NCBI GenBank assembly: GCA_016802295.1
Contig: JAESIW010000020.1
Location: 5,463,281 to 5,527,280 of the forward strand
DNA from: Brachionus rotundiformis
Taxonomy: Eukaryota; Rotifera; Eurotatoria; Ploima; Brachionidae
Length of the DNA: 64,000 nucleotides
Direction: 5' to 3'
This document shows, piece by piece, positions 11,097 through 22,192 of this stretch. Under the pieces are notes generated by a model. That model did not search any database. It worked only from the letters and a program-made list of their open reading frames with translations, and was not told the origin of the DNA. A program made the translations under genes and the position numbers. Position 1 is the first letter of the stretch. Each line of letters begins with the position of its first letter.

Positions 11097-13066
11097 TTAT
11101 GAAGATAGCTCATTTGAATTGTCTAATTCTAAATCAACCTTATCATAATGTCCAGCAATATCTGTGTCACTAATCCAAGTATCCTCACTGAAGCTAATTT
11201 CAAACAAACGTTTAGCATACATTCGAATATCATCACATGATTCACACATTTCGACCAAATATTTAGGGATATATTCGGACGAATAGTAAGCACCAGCTAT
11301 GGCACCAGCCATTGAAGCTATCTTTTGAGCTTCTCCGCCAAATGAAACTGCATAAAAAATAATTCTCTCAACAACTCCATACTCCTTAAATGCCCGCTTG
11401 TTATTTAATTTTAAATTAACTTCATTTTCACATTTTAAATCGCTGGCTACCATAAATGAAAATAAGCTCAAAGGAATCGACTCGATAGCTGTTGAGTTGT
11501 AGCTTGAAATAATTTTATATAAGGCTTGCATATTAATTCGTTGACCTCTTCGACATTTTTTAATTATTTTAAATAATTTTAACAACAAATATGTATAAGG
11601 AAATTTAGTGGAATTTTTAATAATCTTGGTAAATTGTTTTTCATTAGACCATATTTTTTTTTGTTCCAAATATGTCTCTACATTCTCTTTTAAGATATCT
11701 GAATACTCATTCAATTGCTTTATCTTTGTCTGGTCTTGGAACTCATAATTTAGTTCAAAATCATAAACAAAATTTAAAATTTTTAAATAAAAATTGTCTA
11801 AATCAAATAAATTATTATTTTTATTGGCATAAAGAGCTAGGCGAATAGCAAAACACTGCTGCATCGAGCCTATCACAGCAAACTTGTGGGTATGGGTGAT
11901 TTTTGTTGAAAGCTCACAAAATAGTTTCATTTCATCCAAAGGCTTAAGGAATGTGTATAAAGCGATTGGCGCACATCTCATTGCGCCACCACTACCATAT
12001 GAACCCTCACCATCAAAAAGTTCCATCGAAGGAATCATAAACCGGGTTTTTAGTTCATTTTTGGCTTTTAAAAATGATAATTTTTTAAAAACAGTTTTAG
12101 ATGCGCTAGAAAACCCCCTATTTTGATCATTGTAATACACCTCTAAAAACCTTTCAACAATGTCAAGGAGATAAAAACATTCTTTATGAACTATTGAGTG
12201 AATTGTAGCCCGTGTTAATGCGGTATCATCTGAGTAGCATTTAAAAAATTTGAAGCCAGATTCCTCACCAGCTTCTTTGGCAAGACGCAGTTCCTCTAGC
12301 ATTTCATTTAAATCAGGTCCCCATATTCCTTCGAGACACTTGCCAAGACAGTCTCCAATTAATGATCCTAGATTAAATTTATTAATAAAGGTTAAAATTT
12401 TTTAATTATCTCCAAATTACCTAGAATTGTTCCTTCAAATTTATTACAAAACAATTCGCGTTCATTTTGTGTTTTTTCACTTTTTCTTCGTTGAATAGAT
12501 TTATCCAAAAAGCCAACTTTGGTCAAAATCCTTTAATTGAAAAAAAAAATTAGGAGCCTCATTAGTGTAAATTTTATTAAATAACATTATTTAAGTATGA
12601 AATTTCTTAAATAACTTTCTAAACCAAAATAATTAATTTTTCCAAAATTCTAATCAACTAAAACTAATAGGATTTTAATAATAAATTTCATTCATCCCTT
12701 AAAAAGCAAGATCTAAATTTAGAATTTATTAAAACCTAAAAATATATGTATTAAATTATTGTAAAAAGAGATTTATTAATCAAAATCGTGCTAGACTAGA
12801 TTTATTTTAATTTAATTTGGTCTTAATTTAAATTTTATTTGGCTCTATTATAAAATTAAAAAATATTTTTACCAAATGATCATTAATAAATTTTCCAATT
12901 TATTTATTTTATTTAAATATTCTTCTTTGAAATTTTGGAGTAAATCTTAGTGATTATGTCTTAAAATTTTTTCTAAATCACATGAAAATCTTGTGTATTT
13001 TTTAAGAAAAAATAATGCTTACCTCTGAGGGAAAATTGATGCAATAAAATCCAAAAATTTGTTCAT
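11097..13066 (-). CDS. ADPRS: ARH3-like ADP-ribosylhydrolase, second metal motif altered
   Basis: Three exons (13023-13066, 12421-12530 and 11097-12367) join to 474 residues. The family removes ADP-ribose from serine and hydrolyses poly(ADP-ribose), using two Mg ions. Visible family blocks are GSLIGDCLGKCLEG (metal/catalytic Glu region), YSDDTALTRA (the T/S-D-D metal motif), VFKKLSF, GEGSYGSGGAMRCAPI and MAGAIAGAYY. In human ARH3 the residues just before MAGAIAGAYY include GGDTDTIA, whose Asp/Asp/Thr bind metal. Here the same place (11322-11339) reads GGEAQKIA, so all three ligand positions are changed. A lysine-rich insertion lies between the two halves of the fold, and the protein is about 110 residues longer than human ARH3. 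No mitochondrial presequence is obvious. Membership of the ARH3 branch is clear, but enzymatic activity is doubtful. Confidence 0.88.
12531..13022 (-). other. Long first intron of the ARH3-like gene
   Basis: 492-nt AT-rich intron between the 44-nt first coding exon and exon 2, with donor GTAAGC and acceptor AAAG. Nothing else is seen in it. Confidence 0.7.
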
Positions 13067-16000
13067 AAAAATTTTAATCAATAAAAGATTTTTTAATCAT
13101 ATGTTCTAAATATTGATTCTATCTAAGATAAAAATTCTCAAATGAATTTATAAAAAGTAAATTTGCCATAATTTCTCATTCAATAAATTCCTTTTCTTTA
13201 TCATATAACCCTAACCTCCTTTACCAGAATAATTAATCATTTTATCATCATTTACGTAAATATTCATAAAAGATTTAATTTTATTTATCAACGTAATTTT
13301 GAATTTAATAATTTTCAAAATTAATCATTTAATCTTTTTATTTTCTTTTGAAATGATCTTATCAAATAATTAATTTTCGAATCTTGGCTTGTGCATAGAC
13401 TTATTGTAAAAGCTATTGTAAATGGTGGTAAATTGATAAAAAAATTATATATACTTGAAAAAATTAAATGCTAAATTGTTCACCGGTTAACAAAATAAAA
13501 TACTTTAATGGAAAAAAAGTTAAGAAAACTTAAATTATTTGTATCTAATTAACTCTATTTATTTAAGTTAATATTATTTAAATATTTGAATACTTCTAAT
13601 TATTAAACTGTTCAGTTAAATATCTCCTAATTAAAATTTTAGATGGTAACAGATTGGAAATTATTAACTGAAAAAATTCAAAAAGAAAATAAAATAAAAA
13701 ATAATTATTAAAAGATTTATTGTCCCATATAAAGAATAAAAGACATGAATCGATTGCATTTATTGATTATATATATTGATTTTTAATTGTCTACCTGTTC
13801 GGATATTGAATTTTTTAGAAGAATTGTTAAATTTTTTGAAAATACACAATTAACTTTTTTTATAATGTACAAGATTATATTTAAAAACCAACATGTCAAT
13901 TAAAAGGAAGCGGAATAAAAAGTACTAGCATAAATAATATGTTTTTTTAAACTATTGCTTAGACAAAATACCATTTTTAAGTCGAATTCACAACAAAAAA
14001 TCAATTTTTTATTTTAAAAAAATTTAACAAAATAAATTTAGATCAGAGGGAGCACTATTTTAGATTATTATGTATACCATGTAGGAAAAATAATTAAAAT
14101 TTCGAATATAAAGATGTTTAGAATTAATGATACTGAAATTGTTTGTTGCAAAAATATCCGATTAGTTAGAAAAAAAGGAAAATTAAATTGTTAATTAGAA
14201 AATTGCATGAAAATATATATTAAAAATCTTGATGAAAAATTTAAATATATTAATTTAATAAATTTCAGAATAGTAAAATTTAGTACTGGGCCTTATTTTG
14301 TTATACTAAACTCCTACTGAAATATTTACTTTTATCTCGACCCAGCACACATTTGACGCAGATAACAAAAATCTGTTTTTTCAGATGCTAGAGAAAAAAA
14401 TTGATTGATTTTCAAGGAGCGCCTATTTGATTTTTGTTATGTAACTAAAAAATTAATTAAAATTTAGTCATTTCTTTATTAATTTGATTTAATACTTTAT
14501 TATCTAGTTAATATTAATGAGTCAAAAAAGTACTCTTTACGAATTTACTGAATTCTGAACCACGTATTTCCTGACTCGTGCTAGAAAATATTTAAAATAA
14601 GAAGTAATAAAAATTCAAATTCAAAACAAATTATTGAAAATTAAAACATAATTAGTAAAATTATCAAAAATGTATAAAATGAATAGTTTGGAATTAAAGC
14701 TAAAAAAAGATTCTTAGACCATGTTCTAATTAATATGACAAGGAATTGAAATCATGCGATCATATGGAATCAAGCATGGCTTGATTAGTTACTTAATTTT
14801 ATCTAAGCAAAGGTATCTTATGTTTCCAAATCAATAAAGCCTTCATAAATTTGCTCAATAAAAACTAATAAGTATCTCTGTTTGTAATTTTTTTTTCTTT
14901 TTTTGTTTATTTAACAAAGAATTACCCTTAAGTACTTCATACTTTAATTAAATTTTGAAAGAGTTTTTTTTGAAAAGATTCTTTAAATTTTTTTATAATT
15001 TTGGCTGATTCAGCATCTAAAAATATCAAAATTATAACGCCTTAGACAATAGGATATCTATGTTATGTATCATTCATTGTAGAAAAGAGTTTTATCATTA
15101 ATTATTTTTATTTAAAAATATAAGCTTTTTTTAGACAAAAGGCTCTCTAATTTAGAAATTTGATTTGATTCTTCTTAAAACTAATTAATCTTTATATATT
15201 CATATAAAAAATCGAACAGCATTATTCGAGCTAGATCTTATTTTGTAACAAAATGATGCTACCCAAAAATTTGAATATTATATAATAAATTTTTTAATCA
15301 TTGAAAAATGAAATACCATATTGATTTTAAAGTATCAATTTACAATAAACGAAATATGTGTGAAAAGTCTAACTCTTTAAAAATTAGGAATTAAATAACT
15401 ACTCAAAAATTCTACTTAAGTTCACATCATCGGAACATAAAATTCTAAAGGAAACAAATGCTTAGACACGAGTTTAGAAATTTCTTTTTATTCACTTAAA
15501 AAAAAAGATTTATATTTAAATATAAATTGGGCTGCATGACTCTTAGCCAATTTATTATTTTTTATATTTTTTTATTATTTGATTAAAGTATGTTGGTTAA
15601 ACGAATTTAAAAACAATATATCAAATAAGTTTATGTGTCATCAAATTCCAAAGAGTTTTGTATTTCAAATAACAGTGATAACCATGAAATATGATCTTCC
15701 GTTCATTTTTCATTTTAATATTAAGTAAAAAAAACAGTCTAAGAACAAACAATTTGATCACTCTATGATAAGAAAAAAAATATGTAGAGCATTCATTTTT
15801 CAAAATTAGTTTAAAGTGATATTCAACCTTTGGTAATTTTTTTACCAATTTTATACAATTTTAAAGCTTAAAATTTTCTCATTACATTTTTATTTAGCTC
15901 ACCAGCTAAGTTTTGGCATCTACTGTATTTTAACAGTACCATTAAAATATTTCAATATCTGAGAATTATTTATTATACTTGATTTCTAATAATTTTCAAT

Positions 16001-16091
16001 TCTTTATGTTTTAATCGTCTTATTAAACTCAGAAATAAATATTAAACATTTTAAAATAAATTGAATAATTTAAAAATTTTTTTTTTTAAAT
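13067..16091. other. Intergenic AT-rich spacer
   Basis: About 3 kb with no ORF showing family resemblance, no splice-linked exons, no RNA gene and no clear repeat. The 75-codon open frame at 15621-15848 (-) is Lys/Leu/Phe-rich with no homology clue and is not called. Confidence 0.5.
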
Positions 16092-17216
16092 TTAGCTAAA
16101 TTTATCTTTTAAAAAATTTGCGTATTCCGCTTCTGCATAATCAATAGGAGATTTTCCCAATTTATTTTTTCTTTTAAATATATCACATTTTAAGGCAACA
16201 AAATGTTGAATTACATCGGTAACTTTATTCTTTACTGCATAGTCTAGGACACACATTCCAATGTTATTTCTTAGATGACCATCATTTGACGATGTTGCCA
16301 ACAAGTCAAAGATGATCCAATTTTCCTGAGCATTTTTAGACTCAAGACTATTCAGTAGATCAGCACGAAGTTTAACAACAAGCTCTATTGGAAGAACTCC
16401 ACCAACTGTTAAATCTTTTTTTACATCTTTCTCTAATAGAAGCATTACCGTCTCTACGTCATTTTTTTTTATAGCTGAGTGCAATGGTGAGGTATCATTA
16501 ATGGGCATATTTAATGCATTTACGTCAATATCATCTTCTGCAAGCAAAAAATTTACCAATTGACGATCCTCCTTTTCAATGGAATAAATTAAAGGTGTTG
16601 TTTTGGCCTCACTTAAAAGTGATTTCTTGGCAAAGCTTGAATCTGGATTGAAATTTAAATTCAAAAATTCTTTCCTTTCTTCCGGTTTTAAATTCTCAAT
16701 ATTTAAAATATACTCGATTAATAAAATATTTGAAATTTTAATTGCTTCAATGAATAGGGTTTTGGTAAGCTGAAAAGTTAACTTGCACATTTCGATAAGA
16801 TAAATCAATGTTTTGCCACAATCTGGATGCGATGATTCAAGTACTACTGAAAATGAACACATCCCTGATTTGTTAACTGGTGTTTTGGTCAGAAAATCTT
16901 CAATTGGAAATGCTGGTGAAAAGTTTTTTCGAATGTCAATAAAATATTTTATAAACTTGTGGCGACTCAATGTTAATGAGTAAGAGAAAGCTGAATGTCC
17001 AAGATCATTTATTTTCAATGGATTGGCGTTGTAATTTTCAACTAGAAATTTACAGCATTCTAAATTCTCGCTCAAAACAGTGATGTCCAGGGCTAGTTCT
17101 CCATATGAATTTATTTTATACAAAAAATCATTATTTTTTGAAATTATCTTTAATTTTTCGCAGCAAATACGAAGGTTTTTCAAATCTCCAGATTTGCACA
17201 ATGAATAAATATCCAT
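16092..17216 (-). CDS. Ankyrin-repeat protein
   Basis: Single open frame of 374 residues starting MDIYSLCKSGDLKNL and ending in a TAA at 16092-16094. An in-frame stop lies a few codons upstream, so the ATG is the likely start. It contains degenerate ankyrin repeats: GELALDITVLSENLECCKFL (about residues 39-58), TTPLIYSIEKEDRQLVNFLL (about 208-227), TSPLHSAIKKNDVETVMLLL (about 242-261) and LGKSPIDYAEAEYANFL near the C-terminus. No other domain, signal or membrane segment is seen. The family mediates protein-protein contacts, and no specific partner can be inferred. It is divergent from kanadaptin, about 900 bp away. AAAACAG directly precedes the start region and could be a 5'-UTR splice acceptor. 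Confidence 0.85.
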   Translation of the reverse strand: MDIYSLCKSGDLKNLRICCEKLKIISKNNDFLYKINSYGELALDITVLSENLECCKFLVENYNANPLKINDLGHSAFSYSLTLSRHKFIKYFIDIRKNFSPAFPIEDFLTKTPVNKSGMCSFSVVLESSHPDCGKTLIYLIEMCKLTFQLTKTLFIEAIKISNILLIEYILNIENLKPEERKEFLNLNFNPDSSFAKKSLLSEAKTTPLIYSIEKEDRQLVNFLLAEDDIDVNALNMPINDTSPLHSAIKKNDVETVMLLLEKDVKKDLTVGGVLPIELVVKLRADLLNSLESKNAQENWIIFDLLATSSNDGHLRNNIGMCVLDYAVKNKVTDVIQHFVALKCDIFKRKNKLGKSPIDYAEAEYANFLKDKFS

Positions 17217-18116
17217 TTCACCTGTTTTAAGAAATTATTTTTTACTTAAGTTAAAAAGTTCTCAGCTAAATTTATAGAATTAAAGAGAGTTGAGCTAATT
17301 AAAATTTGAAGGCTTCATTTTTAGCAGAAAGACTGGAAGAATCATTAGAAAAAATATCCATACGAAGCCAAAATTAGACTTTTTTAATTAATCAAATAAT
17401 CTTAAAAATAAAATAATTATGCTTGTACTGAAATAATTCGTTTAAATTAATTTTTTTTAATTTAATTTAAAATTCCCTTGATACTTAGTAATTTTATTTC
17501 ATGTTAATTAAAGTTCGAAATAATTTAAATTTTAAAATTTATTTATAAAACAAGCTATATCTGTAAATAGAACTAAAATTCTATTTACTTTTCTTTCAGC
17601 GATAAATTGTTCTCTTCTTTTTTAGATCATGAATAAATTGTTCCCATTTATCATTCTTATTTTTTTTTCATTCGCTCAATTTTAAAATTTACAGACAAAT
17701 TTTGAATAATAACTATCTATTCAATTATTTTTAAAAAGAAATTATACTTTTTTAAAAAATAAATTAAAAAATTTTAATTTTATTGATATACCACTCATAA
17801 TATATCCAAATTTATTATGAATCAATTCTTTTAAAAAGTATCTTATAAATTCGGTGATTACTATCAAATTTAAGATGAATAATTCTAATCTATAATCAAA
17901 ATCACAATTTTGCGAATTTAATATTAAAAATTAAAATAAATTGAGCTTGGTAACAACTATTTACTTGTTTAAAGATCATTCTGATTAATTTTGAACAGAA
18001 ACTTATGATGATAATTTTACCAATTTTAAAGAATCAAAAAAGCAAAATTTATATTTATTTTGCAATTTCACTATATATTTAAGTAATTATTTTAATTATT
18101 ATATAAAAAAATAAAA
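17217..18116. promoter_or_regulatory. Shared upstream region of two divergent genes
   Basis: 900 bp between the ATG of the ankyrin gene (minus) and the ATG of kanadaptin (plus). Both promoters must lie here or overlap. It is AT-rich, and I see no specific motif I would defend. Confidence 0.5.
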
Positions 18117-20018
18117 ATGAATGAATCTAGTAAAGAGGAAAATATAGAAAACAGTCAAAACCAAGAGAAACAAGATGAACCAGTTTTTTCTGTGCCTCAA
18201 GTTCCAAACGAAAATTTGAAGCAGCCTATAAAGCAAAAAATTTTACCTCAAGTTCCTGTTCTTAATTACACCAAACCGGAATGGTCAGGCATTCCGCCTA
18301 GTTGTCAGACGGAAAATATCTTAAATGAAGAAGGGTATTGTGATCATTATTTTTTGGAAGTTATCAAAAATGGAACTGTTATTGAGAAAATTTCTTTGTC
18401 CAAAGAATTCATTTCTTTTGGTCGCTTAGATCTTTGCGATGTTTTATGCGAGCATCCTACTCTTTCGCGATACCATGCAATTCTACAGTATTCCAATGGC
18501 GAGAATTCTCAATATCCAGAAGGGTTCTATGTTTTTGATTTGAACAGTACCCATGGAACTTATGTAAATAAGAAAAAAGTTGTACCAAATGTTTTCACGT
18601 CAGTGAAATTAGACAATATCATTAAATTTGGTCAGAGTACAAGATTATATATACTTCATGGACCTAAGCCAAAATTTAGCTCAGAAGATCTTAATATTAA
18701 CCTTACTCATGAACAAATGAAGAAAATTAAAGAAAAATATGACCGAATATCTTTAAAACTTAAAATAAGGAAAGAGGTTGAAGACGAGGAAAGAGAGGAA
18801 GAAAGAAGAAAAGAAAGTTCAGTAGACTGGGGCATGAAAGAGAGTGGTCAAGATAGTGATGAAGAATTGAGTGCTCAGAACCCGTTTGCTACTGACCAAG
18901 TCGACGAGTCGTTCTTTTCGTCTGATCCAAAGAAGGCTTTAAAGAATTTTTTTGACAGAGAGGGAGAAGAGCTTGAATATGAAGTTGAAGAAGACGGCCC
19001 CGGCAAGTACAAATGCCGAATTAGATTGCCAATACAAAATAACTACGGAGAGGCTATTTATGCCGAGTGTGGACATGATGGTCGAAAAAAAGATTGTATG
19101 ACAATGTGTGCCATGGAAGCTTGCAGAATTCTCAACTCACAAGGTGTTCTAAAGCAGTCAAGAGAAGAAATTGAGAAAAGAAAGCGTCAAAAAGATTGGG
19201 AAATGAATGACTATTATGACAGCGATGAGGACACATATCTAGATCGAACCGGGGACATCGAAAGAAAAAGATTAAAAAGAATGGCTGATGCTGGCAAATT
19301 GGAAAATGCTCCAAAAACAGATAACAAAAATCAAGTGCACACATTTGATTCATTAAAGGAAGATATTTCCTCTTTACTTGCCGAACAGTCAGAATTGGAA
19401 ACAAAACTAGAAAAATGTAAGAATGTTGTCAAGGCTATTTCTGATGATGATGTAGATTCTTATATTCAGTCTTTAAAACAGGGCTATGAATTGGATACTG
19501 TTACCAGAGCTAAGTATCGAAAGAGAGTTGTTGAAATTAAAAATGAAATAACCAAAAAAGAAAAGTTGATTAATGTGGCAAAACCGATTGGTTTTGACTA
19601 TGCCAAATGGAGGAATGAGATCGTCGAAGGGATACAAAAGTCAAAAGAAGTTATAGAAGAGAAAATTGTTAGAGAAAAAGTTGCTTTGGAAATTTCTACT
19701 GAACAAAATCCGGCAGTAGATGAACCTAAAAAAAATAAAGAAAAAAATGAAATTGAGAATTCAAAGGCTAAAACTAAAAAAAAAGTTGAAATTGAGCTGA
19801 AAGAGAAGATTATCGAAAAAGTTATAGACGAAGAACCAGTAAATGATATAAAACAAGAAATATTGGCACAACCAAAGAAACAAAAAAAAGAAAAGCCTAA
19901 AGAAGAAAATTTCATATCACCTTACGAAACGTTCCACAAAGATTATGATATGTGGGTGCCTCCCGAAGATCAAAGTGGAGATGGAAAAACTAAATTAAAT
20001 GAAAAATTTGGTTACTGA
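18117..20018 (+). CDS. SLC4A1AP: Kanadaptin (SLC4A1-adaptor protein), intronless
   Basis: One uninterrupted frame of 633 residues. The order of parts matches kanadaptin. An acidic/polar N-terminus contains KPEWSGIPP. An FHA domain follows at about residues 80-180 (SFGRLDLCDVLCEHPTLSRY, then FYVFDLNSTHGTYVNKKKV, with the phosphothreonine-binding Arg/Ser/His-type loop positions present). A double-stranded-RNA-binding-like domain starts at DPKKALKNFFDREGEELEYE (about residue 270) and runs through CMTMCAMEACRILNSQG. Next come an acidic DSDEDTYLDRTGDIE stretch, a coiled coil (about 410-480) and a long Lys/Glu-rich tail. Human kanadaptin is longer (about 800). The family is nuclear and linked to RNA processing despite its anion-exchanger name. 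All other large genes here have introns, so intronlessness is notable. AATAAA lies 34 bases after the stop. Confidence 0.93.
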   Translation: MNESSKEENIENSQNQEKQDEPVFSVPQVPNENLKQPIKQKILPQVPVLNYTKPEWSGIPPSCQTENILNEEGYCDHYFLEVIKNGTVIEKISLSKEFISFGRLDLCDVLCEHPTLSRYHAILQYSNGENSQYPEGFYVFDLNSTHGTYVNKKKVVPNVFTSVKLDNIIKFGQSTRLYILHGPKPKFSSEDLNINLTHEQMKKIKEKYDRISLKLKIRKEVEDEEREEERRKESSVDWGMKESGQDSDEELSAQNPFATDQVDESFFSSDPKKALKNFFDREGEELEYEVEEDGPGKYKCRIRLPIQNNYGEAIYAECGHDGRKKDCMTMCAMEACRILNSQGVLKQSREEIEKRKRQKDWEMNDYYDSDEDTYLDRTGDIERKRLKRMADAGKLENAPKTDNKNQVHTFDSLKEDISSLLAEQSELETKLEKCKNVVKAISDDDVDSYIQSLKQGYELDTVTRAKYRKRVVEIKNEITKKEKLINVAKPIGFDYAKWRNEIVEGIQKSKEVIEEKIVREKVALEISTEQNPAVDEPKKNKEKNEIENSKAKTKKKVEIELKEKIIEKVIDEEPVNDIKQEILAQPKKQKKEKPKEENFISPYETFHKDYDMWVPPEDQSGDGKTKLNEKFGY

Positions 20019-20051
20019 TTATATTATTCTATTTTTAGATTCTGATTTGTA

Positions 20052-20057
20052 AATAAA
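20052..20057 (+). terminator. Polyadenylation signal of kanadaptin
   Basis: Canonical AATAAA shortly after the kanadaptin stop codon at 20016-20018. The position is right for a compact 3' UTR, but AATAAA is frequent in DNA this AT-rich. Confidence 0.5.
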
Positions 20058-20324
20058 ATTTTTAACTAATTTATTTCATCAATTTAAACAAGCAACAACA
20101 AAAGAGTTATTTTTTGATATTTTTTATTCATAATAATTTTTTCTAGATACATATGAATAATTCTAAAAAATTTATTTTTAATATTTAAAACAAAATCAAA
20201 ATAAAATAACTAAATTAGTTAAATTAGCGACTCATGTAAATCAAAGGGGTATAATTAGGATGTGATTTTGAAAAAAGTTCACTTCGTTTTTAAATATCAA
20301 AAATTTTTAATTCATAAGATGGAC

Positions 20325-20371
20325 AAAAAGCAGTGACCATAACTTTGCCGATCCGCAGGCCCTAAGCACTG
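20325..20371 (-). ncRNA. Second stem-and-T-run unit beside the RNA candidate
   Basis: On the minus strand, CAGTG (20367-20371) and CACTG (20331-20335) can close a 5-bp stem around a GC-rich loop with GCC...GGC pairing, and are followed by C and TTTTT (20325-20329). The layout repeats that of the neighbour at 20375-20441. It could be a second small RNA, or the 3' part of one longer RNA if the T8 run is read through. It is weaker than its neighbour. Confidence 0.25.
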
Positions 20372-20374
20372 ATG

Positions 20375-20441
20375 AAAAAAAAGGAGGGTGGTAGCGGCCA
20401 CATGCATCATATGTGCATGCTGTCTTGCACGTAGTCCCCCT
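20375..20441 (-). ncRNA. Candidate small structured RNA with T8 terminator
   Basis: A GC-rich patch stands out from its AT-rich surroundings. Read on the minus strand it begins AGGGGG (20436-20441) and ends CCTCCT (20382-20387) followed by eight T (20375-20382). AGGGGG and CCUCCU pair as a 6-bp closing stem with one G-U. Inside are two hairpins: GUGCA/UGCAC (20426-20430 with 20413-20417) and GUGG/CCAC (20398-20401 with 20388-20391). Together they form a compact three-way junction of about 60 nt, with a Pol III-style oligo-T stop. I do not recognise the family; it does not read as tRNA, 5S, U6 or 7SL. A GC-rich short interspersed repeat is the alternative. Confidence 0.4.
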
Positions 20442-22192
20442 AAATATGAAAATAATTAATTTGTTTAAATTCATAACTTTTATTCAAAAATTTTATTTCA
20501 TTCAATTTTTCAATTAGTTGATATATTTTCTTTTGAAAATAATAAATAAAAATTATTAAAAAAAAAAAGGTTTATTTAGTAAGAAATTAACTTGAATTAG
20601 TATCTCTAGTAATTGAATTGAATTTGGTTTTGAATGTGGCCGAATTTAAAAAAAAACTCTTCTTTTTAAATTACTCTATTCGAGCTGTTGAATCGTATAG
20701 TATTATTATTTTTGAAATTAAAGCTTAAACTCTTCTAAAAATTAAAAATCGCCAATATTGTCTCAATGATTCTTATTTTTTTACATAACTTTTAAGGCAT
20801 TCATTGAAATAAATATTAAAATTAAGCGATTTTTTTTGTTCATTTTTCTGCTATCTATTTTTTTATACTTAAATGAAATCATTCAATTCCTGATTAGAAA
20901 TAAATTCAGATATTTTAATGTAATTTTTGGCTTAAAATTTTCAATTTTAAAACTTAAATTAATCTTCAAATATTTTGTTTAGATTTATGAATAAAAGAAT
21001 AAGTTATTTGTGTAAAAATCAGTTAAAAATATTAATTAAATTAGTAAAATCTTTTAAATAACTACTAATCGAAAAATTTAAATATTTTAAATAAATTCAA
21101 AAATCATAAAACAAAAAATAAAATTTTATGGATAAAATAAAATCTTAATCAGAAAAATAATATTTAAAAACAAATATAAGGATAGGTATGATCATATATT
21201 AATCACGAATTAAAAAAACATGAAATGTAATTGCGAAATAAGTTTTAAAATAAAATTTTTTACAGTTTCTACAATAAAAATATTTAATCAATTATTTTGT
21301 ATAATTTTGAAATATTTGAGTTTAATATTATTCTGGCACACTAGCAACAATTAAAGTCAAATTAAAAAATAATTTAAAAAATTTGATTCAATATACTTGA
21401 GCTTAATATTTTAAATAAATATATTAATCTTTACTAAAGGAAATTAAAAGAGATTTTTTCGTTTAAATTAAATCAATTGTTTTATTAAATTATATAATCC
21501 AAATTTTTGCGGCTGCGAAGTTCTTTTCAATTTTCGTTTCAATTCAAAAAAAAATTGAATAACTTTTTTACCTAAAAGAATAATTTACTTCTGTAAAATG
21601 ATTAATCTTTGCTTGATCTGAAAATATATTTCTGGACAAACTCTACGTAGTAATTGCACAGTATATTAGAAAACTTTTTGATGGTGCATAAAATCCATTA
21701 GAAGACTTTACAGAATTACTTTAGGTAAAAAAATTAATTAAGTGTTTCCCAGTTGAAACGATTGAATTGAAAGGAACAAATTTTTCGGATAATGATTTTT
21801 TTTTCAAAGAATAAAAGTCAATTACTTTAATAATTTAATTTAAAAATATTTTCACCTTAATTTTATTGTTGATTAAATGAGTCTAATAAAAAATTTTTCT
21901 TATTAAAATTTATTTTCTTTAATTAAATGAAAACGAAGTAAAAAATAATAAAATGAATAAAAAACACTGTTTTAAGATTTTACAGAATTTAAATAAAATA
22001 AAAAAAAAAACAAAAAAATTCATACTGTTGGTCTCAATAAGTGCGCTACAATTTTCTGCTATTAATTATATCCTAAAGTTAAAATATTTTCAATTCAATT
22101 ATGGTAATGCATTTTTGTAAATTAATTTACACCGCTAAAAGTATCTGAAATCATATTTATCAGTTAGTAAAAAAATTAAATATGTTCACTTA
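20442..22192. other. Intergenic AT-rich spacer
   Basis: Between the RNA candidate and the 3' end of the zinc-finger gene. No supportable exon or repeat. Probably includes the 3' UTR of the zinc-finger gene. Confidence 0.5.

Noticed and set aside
15621..15848. 75-codon minus-strand frame
   Set aside because: Lys/Leu/Phe-rich, as expected from random AT-rich sequence; no splice partners.
20364..20384. CTGATGA on the plus strand resembling a hammerhead ribozyme core
   Set aside because: No stem II next to it and no GAAA core partner in place, so a ribozyme is not supported.
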